Source of the DNA: Bacillota bacterium
GTDB lineage: Bacteria; Bacillota; Clostridia; Tissierellales; Sedimentibacteraceae
DNA length: 7,288 nt
Direction: 5' to 3'
Assembly: GCA_029239575.1 (NCBI GenBank)
Contig: JARBUP010000138.1
Span: 1 to 7,288 of the forward strand
Part shown: positions 5,457 through 7,288 of the stretch, piece by piece
Position numbering within the stretch: the stretch's first letter is position 1
Layout of the letters: every line of letters begins with the position of its first letter
Made by a program: the position numbers and the translations under genes
Notes under the pieces: model-generated
Databases searched by the model: none
What the model was told of the DNA's origin: nothing
Seen by the model: only the letters and a program-made list of their open reading frames with translations

Positions 5457-6761
5457 ATGATAAAAGTTGTTCAATATATAAATCAATTTTTCGCTAATGT
5501 GGGCGGAGAAGAAATGGCTCACATTCCAGCTGAAGTAAGAACAGAAATAGTTGGACCAGGTTTAGCTTTCCAACAAGCATTTAAAGATGAAGCTAAAATT
5601 GTTGCTACAATAGTATGTGGTGATTCATATTTTAATGAAAATCTTGAAGAAGCTAAAAAAACAATTTTAGAAATGATTAAAGAATATAATCCAGATTTGT
5701 TTATAGCAGGACCTGCTTTCAATGCTGGAAGATACGGAGTTGCATGTGCAACTATTGCAGCAGAAGTTAAAGAGCAATTAAATATACCAGTACTTACAGG
5801 AATGTATAAAGAAAATCCTGGTGCAGATATGTTTAAAAACAAAGTATATATAGTATCTACAAAAAATTCAGCTGTAGGTATGAAAGATGCAGTTAAAAAA
5901 ATGGCTCCTCTTGCATTAAAACTTGCTAAAGGCGAGAAAATACTTTCATCTGCTGAAGAAGGTTATTTACCAAACGGCATAAGAGTTAATTTCTTTGAAA
6001 AAGAAAGAGGTTCTAAAAGAGCTGTTAACATGCTTTTAAGTAAGTTACAAGATAAAGAATTTGAAACTGAATTCCCTATGCCAGATTTTGACAGGGTTGA
6101 ACCTAATAAAGCTGTAAAAGATATTACAAAAGCAAAAATTGCTTTAGTAACATCTGGTGGAATTGTTCCAAAAGGAAATCCTGACCACATTGAATCTTCA
6201 AGTGCATCTAAATTCGGAAAATATGATATAGATGGTGTTATGGATTTAACAGAAGAAACATATGAAACTGCTCATGGTGGATATGACCCAGTTTATGCAA
6301 ATTTAGATGCTGACAGAGTTTTACCTGTTGATATTTTAAGAGAATTTGAGCAACAAGGTAAAATAGGAAGCTTACACAGATATTTCTATACAACAGTTGG
6401 AAATGGTACAGCTGTAAAAAGTTCTAAAGCATTTGCTGCAGAATTCAGCAAAGAATTAAAACAAGATGGTATAGATGCAGTAATACTTACATCGACCTGA
6501 GGTACCTGTACTCGTTGCGGCGCAACGATGGTAAAAGAAATTGAAAGAGCAGGAATCCCAGTAGTTCATATGTGTACTGTAGTTCCTATTTCATTAACAG
6601 TTGGAGCAAATCGTATAGTTCCTACTATTGCAATACCACATCCTCTTGGAAATCCAGCTTTAACTATGGAAGAAGAGAAAGATATAAGAAGAAATTTAGT
6701 GGCAAGAGCATTAAGAGCTTTAGAAACTGAAGTAACTGAGCAAACTGTATTTGAAAAATAA
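5457..6761 (+). CDS. grdB: Glycine reductase protein B, selenocysteine-containing gamma subunit GrdB (UGA at 6498-6500 = Sec)
   Basis: A 434-residue selenoprotein subunit of the substrate-specific protein B of glycine reductase. With GrdE it activates glycine and delivers a carboxymethyl group to selenoprotein A; cytoplasmic. The N-terminus MIKVVQYINQFFANVGGEE is typical. An in-frame TGA (6498-6500) falls exactly in STUGTCTRCGAT, the family's Sec site (Sec348, with Cys351 and Cys354 forming U-x2-C-x2-C). The frame continues without interruption for 87 codons to TAA, through HMCTVVPISLTVGANRIVP and IPHPLGNPAL, both typical of the GrdB C-terminus. Total length matches the family. This is therefore recoding, not a frameshift, nonsense mutation or two genes. 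A SECIS-like hairpin follows the UGA. Sec-insertion factors (selA, selB, selC, selD) must be encoded elsewhere. GrdF and GrdH are the sarcosine and betaine paralogues. Confidence 0.96.
6501..6533 (+). promoter_or_regulatory. Bacterial SECIS-like element directing selenocysteine at the grdB UGA
   Basis: Immediately 3' of the UGA, as expected for bacterial SECIS elements. The apical stem CGTTGC (6513-6518)/GCAACG (6522-6527) is perfect, with a GGC loop. A lower helix TACC (6503-6506)/GGTA (6530-6533) is separated from it by an asymmetric internal loop (6507-6512 opposite 6528-6529). It lies within coding sequence. It would recruit SelB with Sec-tRNA; details of SelB recognition in this organism are not visible. 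Confidence 0.8.
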
Positions 6762-6782
6762 GTATAGATTTTTAGGTTAAAG

Positions 6783-6800
6783 AGAGAAAAAAATTTCTCT
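6783..6800 (+). other. Small AU-rich hairpin after grdB
   Basis: AGAGAAA (6783-6789) and TTTCTCT (6794-6800) form a 7-bp stem with an AAAA loop, 22 nt after the grdB stop. No T tract follows, so it is not a canonical intrinsic terminator. It may be a weak pause, a processing site or chance. Confidence 0.35.
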
Positions 6801-6812
6801 ATAAGAAATAAA

Positions 6813-6918
6813 ATACCTCATTTACAAATAATTAATATAAACTAAATAATTTAGTATCAAAATTAATGTTAGATTTATAACGAATTATAAGTTTTTATTA
6901 TATTTGTAAATGTGGTAT
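6813..6918. repeat. 106-bp imperfect inverted repeat between grdB and trxB
   Basis: The outer arms 6813-6830 and 6901-6918 are complementary at 17 of 18 positions (the T-T at 6818/6913 is the only mismatch). After a 2-nt bulge, 6833-6843 pairs with 6890-6900 at 10 of 11 positions. Then 6846-6851 pairs with 6883-6888 at 6 of 6, leaving an approximately 31-nt loop. The element fills about half of the 204-bp gap. No obvious target-site duplication flanks it and it has no coding capacity. It could be an RNA hairpin that stabilises or separates the grdB and trxB messages, or a small palindromic repeat element. I cannot tell which without knowing its copy number. Confidence 0.7.
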
Positions 6919-6965
6919 GAATTTTGCTTAAGCTATTAATGTATTACTTAGAAAAGAGGTGCATA

Positions 6966-7288
6966 ATGAACGAAATTTATGATGTGATAATAATCGGTGC
7001 AGGTCCTGCTGGATTATCTGCAGGTTTATATGCGGGTAGAGCAAGATTAAAAACATTGATTATCGAAAAAGAAAAGTCTGGCGGTCAAATTGTTTTGACT
7101 TCTGAAGTTGAAAATTATCCAGGATGTCTTGAGGGTGAATCAGGTCCTACTCTTGTTGACAGAATGGAAAAACAAGCATTGCATTTTGGAGCTGAAAAAG
7201 TTTTAGATGATATTCTTGAAGTAGACTTTAACGGCAAAGAAAAAGTTTTAAAGGGTAAAAAAGGCGAGTATAGAGGAAAATCAGTTAT
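6966..7288 (+). CDS. trxB: Thioredoxin reductase, N-terminal part (runs off window)
   Basis: An FAD/NADPH-dependent disulfide reductase that reduces thioredoxin. Only the first 107 codons are in the window. The FAD-binding GAGPAG is at residues 11-16, with LSAGLYAGRA next, GGQI at 39-42 and ENYPG at 49-53, all characteristic of low-molecular-weight TrxB. The redox-active CxxC and the NADPH domain lie beyond the end. The ATG has AGAGG at 6955-6959. No convincing -35/-10 pair was found in the 204-bp gap, so it is unclear whether it has its own promoter or is read through from grdB. Thioredoxin is the electron donor for glycine reductase and trxB/trxA are common neighbours of grd genes. A ferredoxin- or flavin-dependent variant cannot be excluded from this fragment. 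Confidence 0.93.
   Translation, partial: MNEIYDVIIIGAGPAGLSAGLYAGRARLKTLIIEKEKSGGQIVLTSEVENYPGCLEGESGPTLVDRMEKQALHFGAEKVLDDILEVDFNGKEKVLKGKKGEYRGKSV

Noticed and set aside
5519..6190. Minus-strand ORFs of 107 and 75 codons opposite grdB
   Set aside because: Their products resemble no family, they lack start signals, and they lie fully opposite a strongly coding selenoprotein gene.
6528..6761. Separate 77-residue gene downstream of grdB
   Set aside because: It is the in-frame C-terminus of GrdB after the selenocysteine UGA. The supposed start Met lies within GrdB and has no ribosome binding site.
4162..6761. Sarcosine (GrdG/GrdF) or betaine (GrdI/GrdH) reductase protein B instead of glycine
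   Set aside because: The paralogues are similar, but the glycine riboswitch, grdX and overall sequence resemblance fit glycine. A phylogeny would settle it.
6783..6800. Intrinsic terminator of the grd operon
   Set aside because: The 7-bp AU-rich hairpin has no T tract after it, so I kept it only as a hairpin of unknown role.
1..7288. CRISPR array, insertion sequence, prophage, tRNA or rRNA genes
   Set aside because: No regularly spaced repeats, transposase or phage proteins, or tRNA/rRNA-like sequences were seen. The only repeat of note is the inverted repeat at 6813-6918.

Overview
The window looks like chromosome from a low-GC, strictly anaerobic, amino-acid-fermenting Firmicute (class Clostridia or a near relative). 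The evidence is the strong A+T bias, a ferredoxin-dependent 2-oxoacid oxidoreductase, and above all a selenocysteine-dependent glycine reductase (Stickland) locus under a tandem glycine riboswitch. Species cannot be named from the sequence alone. All supported genes lie on the + strand.

Layout. (1) Positions 1-735 hold the 3' end of a 2-oxoacid:ferredoxin oxidoreductase operon: the C-terminus of the thiamine-diphosphate-binding subunit, then the gamma subunit. It is closed by two back-to-back hairpin terminators, the first built around the stop codon. (2) Positions 882-3377 hold a tight four-gene housekeeping operon: queG (epoxyqueuosine reductase), a small DUF503/YlxP-like gene, nth (endonuclease III) and trmL (wobble-ribose tRNA methyltransferase). 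(3) Positions 3378-3763 are non-coding and regulatory: a promoter, a two-aptamer glycine riboswitch and an overlapping intrinsic terminator. (4) Positions 3764-6761 hold grdX, grdE and grdB. grdB is one gene read through an in-frame UGA (6498-6500) as selenocysteine, followed at once by a SECIS-like hairpin; a plain ORF caller splits it in two. (5) Positions 6762-6965 hold a 106-bp imperfect inverted repeat. (6) From 6966 to the window end is the start of thioredoxin reductase, trxB.

How it works together. Glycine should bind the riboswitch and allow transcription past the terminator into grdX-grdE-grdB. GrdE (self-cleaving, pyruvoyl-forming) and GrdB (selenoprotein) form the glycine-specific protein B of glycine reductase. 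In this pathway protein B passes a carboxymethyl group to selenoprotein A (GrdA), protein C (GrdC/GrdD) releases acetyl phosphate, and thioredoxin/thioredoxin reductase supplies the electrons. trxB next door fits that. grdA, grdC, grdD and trxA are not in the window. grdA is also absent from between grdE and grdB, where it is found in some other clusters. The components are known families; I see no clearly new system. The least explained items are the long inverted repeat before trxB and the gene order lacking grdA.
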